From the NCBI GenBank assembly GCA_003529325.1, contig DPVW01000404.1, positions 6,155-15,982 on the forward strand: a stretch of 9,828 nucleotides of DNA. The letters are read 5' to 3'. The translations under genes were made by a program, and so were the position numbers. Positions 7,916 through 9,828 of the stretch are shown here, piece after piece (the stretch's first letter is position 1; every line of letters begins with the position of its first letter). The DNA comes from Candidatus Latescibacterota bacterium. Its GTDB lineage: Bacteria > Latescibacterota > UBA2968 > UBA8231. Under the pieces are notes generated by a model. It was given only the letters and a program-made list of their open reading frames with translations. It had not been told where the DNA came from and ran no database searches.

Positions 7916-8542
7916 ATGAACCGCAATGACATTCTCACCCACGCCTGTGAACTCTACCTGCAGGGCGGCATCGAGGCTGTGTCGATGCGCCGCCTAGCGC
8001 GGGACCTCGGTGTAACTGCACCGGCGTTGTACAAGCACTACGGCAATCGCGAAGAGATGTTGCTCGATGTTGTCAGTGAGGCCTATCGCCTATGCGGTGA
8101 GCACCTCACGGGCGCGTTGTCGGGCCGCACGCCACGCGAGCGTTTCCGCATGGCAGGCGAGGGTTATCTCGACTTCGCCTTGAAACACCCCAAGTTTTAT
8201 GAAATGATGTACGCACCAGCCCACACGCTGGGGGTGAAAATCTTCCCGGACGTGGTGACGGCGCGCATGGCCGGCGTCGGCCAGTTTTTTAATGATCGCG
8301 TGCGCGAATGTATCGACGCGGGGTTACTGCAGCCCCTCGACGCGCAGGAGGTCTCCCTGACGCTTTGGGCACACGCTCATGGTTTGATCTCCATCTACCT
8401 GCGGGGCTGTCTGCATATGGACGAGGAAGTTTTCAGATCGGTGTACTTCGAATCGGGTTGGCGTGTCATTCACGGCATGGCGACACCGCAGTATGAAGCG
8501 GAAAAGGAGCTGGAGGATATGGCGGAGGGTGCATCAGGATGA
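7916..8542 (+). CDS. TetR-family transcriptional regulator
   Basis: A 208-residue, one-component DNA-binding regulator. The N-terminal helix-turn-helix is at about residues 23-45 (SMRRLARDLGVTAPALYKHYGNRE), the classic TetR signature with LYKHY in the recognition helix, followed by a ligand-binding and dimerisation domain. W151-x3-HG at 151-156 and the surrounding segment resemble the WHG/TetR_C_13 C-terminal domain. TetR proteins are usually repressors released by a small ligand, often a substrate of the pump they control. The ATG at 7916 is the natural start. It has no Shine-Dalgarno but sits directly against a palindromic operator and a good promoter, so a leaderless start is likely. The stop overlaps the ATG of the outer-membrane efflux gene (ATGA at 8539-8542), so the two are co-transcribed and probably coupled. 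Self-repression would therefore also control the efflux genes. The ligand cannot be predicted. Confidence 0.93.
   Translation: MNRNDILTHACELYLQGGIEAVSMRRLARDLGVTAPALYKHYGNREEMLLDVVSEAYRLCGEHLTGALSGRTPRERFRMAGEGYLDFALKHPKFYEMMYAPAHTLGVKIFPDVVTARMAGVGQFFNDRVRECIDAGLLQPLDAQEVSLTLWAHAHGLISIYLRGCLHMDEEVFRSVYFESGWRVIHGMATPQYEAEKELEDMAEGASG
8524..8529 (+). promoter_or_regulatory. Shine-Dalgarno for the tolC-family gene
   Basis: GGAGGG, inside the end of the TetR gene, lies nine bases before the ATG at 8539 and supports that start within the ATGA overlap. The downstream gene thus has its own strong ribosome-binding site, unlike the TetR gene ahead of it. Confidence 0.65.
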
Positions 8543-9828
8543 CGGTACTGTCTCAGCTAGTACGAGTCGTCGTCCTCTGTTTCTTGGCCTCTTCGGTCGT
8601 CGCACAATCCACACAGGATCGAGGGGCTCTCGCCGACGAACTTCTGCTCACCGTCGATGGCGCCGTGCGCCTCGCGCTGGAACGCAGCCGCGATCTGCGC
8701 AATGCCACCGACGGGCTCAGCGAAGCCCGCGCCCAGGCGTCGGAGACGTGGGGTCAGCTGTGGCCACAGATCAGTGCCTCGGCAAGTTATGTGCGCAACA
8801 TTTCTCCCGCCGTCTCCTTCGTGCCGGCGCGGGTATTCGATGCCAGTGCGCCGGAGGGAGAGTTCATCTCCCTGCAATTCGGCGCCGACAACAGCTGGCA
8901 GAGCGCGATCAGCGTCGAACAACCCCTGTTCGATCCCGCCCTGCTGGTCAGCACGGGTGCCGCCGATCGTTTCGAACGCCTCCAGGTCGAAGTCGTACGC
9001 GGCCGGGCGCAACAAGTGGCGACGCGGGTGCGCATGTTGTGCTACGATCTGTTGTTGCGCGAAGAACAGGTACAGCTCATCGAACGATCGTTGTTGCGAG
9101 TGCGGCAAGCGCTGTCCGAGACCAAAGCCCGTTCCCGGGCGGGTATGGCAACCTCCTACGATGAGCTCCGCCTGCGGGTGGAGCTCGCCAATCTCGAGTC
9201 CACGCAGTTGCAGGCACAGAACGAGGTGACGGCAACGCGGCGGCAACTGGCGGTGGAACTCGACATCGAAGATCCACTGCGACTGCGACTGACGGAAACC
9301 ACAGCTCTGACCGATACGACGCAGATCCCCGTACTCGAAGGCCTGGAAGATTCAACGGAGGCACTGGTGAACGCCGCCCTGTCGCAACGCTCCGACATGC
9401 GTCAGTTGGCGCAGATGGTCGCGCTGCGCAAGACACAGGTGCGTCTCGAACAGGTCGACTACCTGCCGACGGTATCCCTGTTTGGCAGCTGGGATGTGCA
9501 GGCGCAGCAGAATGGCAGCCCCAATTTTTTCGGTGACAGCCGCTCACGGGCAACGAGCAAGATCGCCGGCGTCAGCATGAAACTGCCCCTGTTCACCGGC
9601 ATGCAGCGCAATGCTCGGATCCATCAACGGCAGGCCGTGCACCGCCAGGCGAAGACGGCAAAACAGCTGGGTGAGGACCAGGCGACGGCACAGGTCCGTG
9701 ACCTGGTGGAGGGGTTGGCCGCAGCCGGTGTTCGCGAACGGGCCCAGCGGCTGGCCATGGCTCAAGCCGACCAGGGGTATCAGATCACGCTGGCCAGATA
9801 TCGCCGGGGTGTCGGTAGTCGGCTGGAG
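8539..9828 (+). CDS. TolC-family outer-membrane efflux protein (3' end beyond window)
   Basis: The frame is open from ATG 8539 to the window edge: 430 residues are visible and probably a few tens are missing, since family members are usually about 430-490 long. Residues 1-22 form a Sec signal peptide (hydrophobic LVRVVVLCFLASSVVA, predicted cut after Ala22). There is no lipobox, so it is not an OprM-type lipoprotein. The two-fold repeat of TolC proteins is visible. Repeat 1 starts with LTVDGAVRLALERSRDLRNA (from about 37), has strand VEQPLFDP and then a long helix (ARSRAGMATSYDELRLRVEL). Repeat 2 starts near ALVNAALSQRSDMRQ, has strand MKLPLFTGMQRNA and ends in RYRRGVGSRLE, the usual prelude to the last helix. 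Such proteins form the trimeric outer-membrane channel for RND, ABC or MFS pumps and type I secretion. The overlap with a TetR gene suggests drug, bile-salt or fatty-acid efflux. Adaptor and pump genes would be expected beyond 9828. Confidence 0.92.
   Translation, partial: MTVLSQLVRVVVLCFLASSVVAQSTQDRGALADELLLTVDGAVRLALERSRDLRNATDGLSEARAQASETWGQLWPQISASASYVRNISPAVSFVPARVFDASAPEGEFISLQFGADNSWQSAISVEQPLFDPALLVSTGAADRFERLQVEVVRGRAQQVATRVRMLCYDLLLREEQVQLIERSLLRVRQALSETKARSRAGMATSYDELRLRVELANLESTQLQAQNEVTATRRQLAVELDIEDPLRLRLTETTALTDTTQIPVLEGLEDSTEALVNAALSQRSDMRQLAQMVALRKTQVRLEQVDYLPTVSLFGSWDVQAQQNGSPNFFGDSRSRATSKIAGVSMKLPLFTGMQRNARIHQRQAVHRQAKTAKQLGEDQATAQVRDLVEGLAAAGVRERAQRLAMAQADQGYQITLARYRRGVGSRLE

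Noticed and set aside
8463..9164. Open frame of 233 codons on the plus strand, and overlapping minus-strand frames such as 8557-9246
   Set aside because: They are shadows of the TolC-family gene, whose own frame from 8539 has a signal peptide, a Shine-Dalgarno and family motifs to the window end.

Overview
The window is a GC-rich, tightly packed, entirely plus-strand stretch of chromosome, probably from a Gram-negative bacterium. The TolC-type outer-membrane protein at the right end implies an outer membrane. Nothing seen fixes the phylum. The glutamate synthase subunits look more like the type I associate with Gram-positives, cyanobacteria and plants (small subunit ending in GSTSLP, with a [10 protein letters not shown] block) than the E. 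coli/Azospirillum type, so a proteobacterial assignment should not be assumed.

Layout: (1) 1-88 is a short leader with a ribosome-binding site. (2) 89-6212 holds gltB and gltD, the two subunits of glutamate synthase, separated by one base and translationally coupled; gltD starts at a GTG. (3) 6213-6441 is the longest gap between genes (229 bases). It contains two near-identical 23-bp direct repeats flanking two GC-rich hairpins, and an imperfect palindrome. (4) 6442-7828 is a two-gene unit: a small SEC-C zinc-motif protein, then after four bases an aldo/keto reductase that starts at TTG behind a good Shine-Dalgarno. The reductase has an altered active-site tyrosine region, and its gene ends in a G-quadruplex-like tandem repeat. 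(5) 7829-7915 carries a sigma70-like promoter overlapped by a perfect 17-bp palindrome that abuts the next start codon. (6) 7916-9828 is a TetR-family regulator overlapping (ATGA) a TolC-family outer-membrane efflux gene that runs off the window. Inner-membrane pump genes probably follow.

Roles: gltBD assimilates nitrogen by making glutamate from glutamine and 2-oxoglutarate. The TetR/TolC pair looks like the start of a self-regulated efflux operon, in which the regulator probably binds the palindrome over its own promoter and so controls the whole operon. The SEC-C/reductase pair has no clear pathway.

Most of the window is ordinary housekeeping and efflux genes, and I see no clearly new multi-gene system. 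The points most worth a second look are the apparently leaderless, palindrome-covered tetR promoter, the shortened catalytic loop of the reductase, the repeat/hairpin element after gltD, and the G-rich tandem repeat at the end of the reductase gene.
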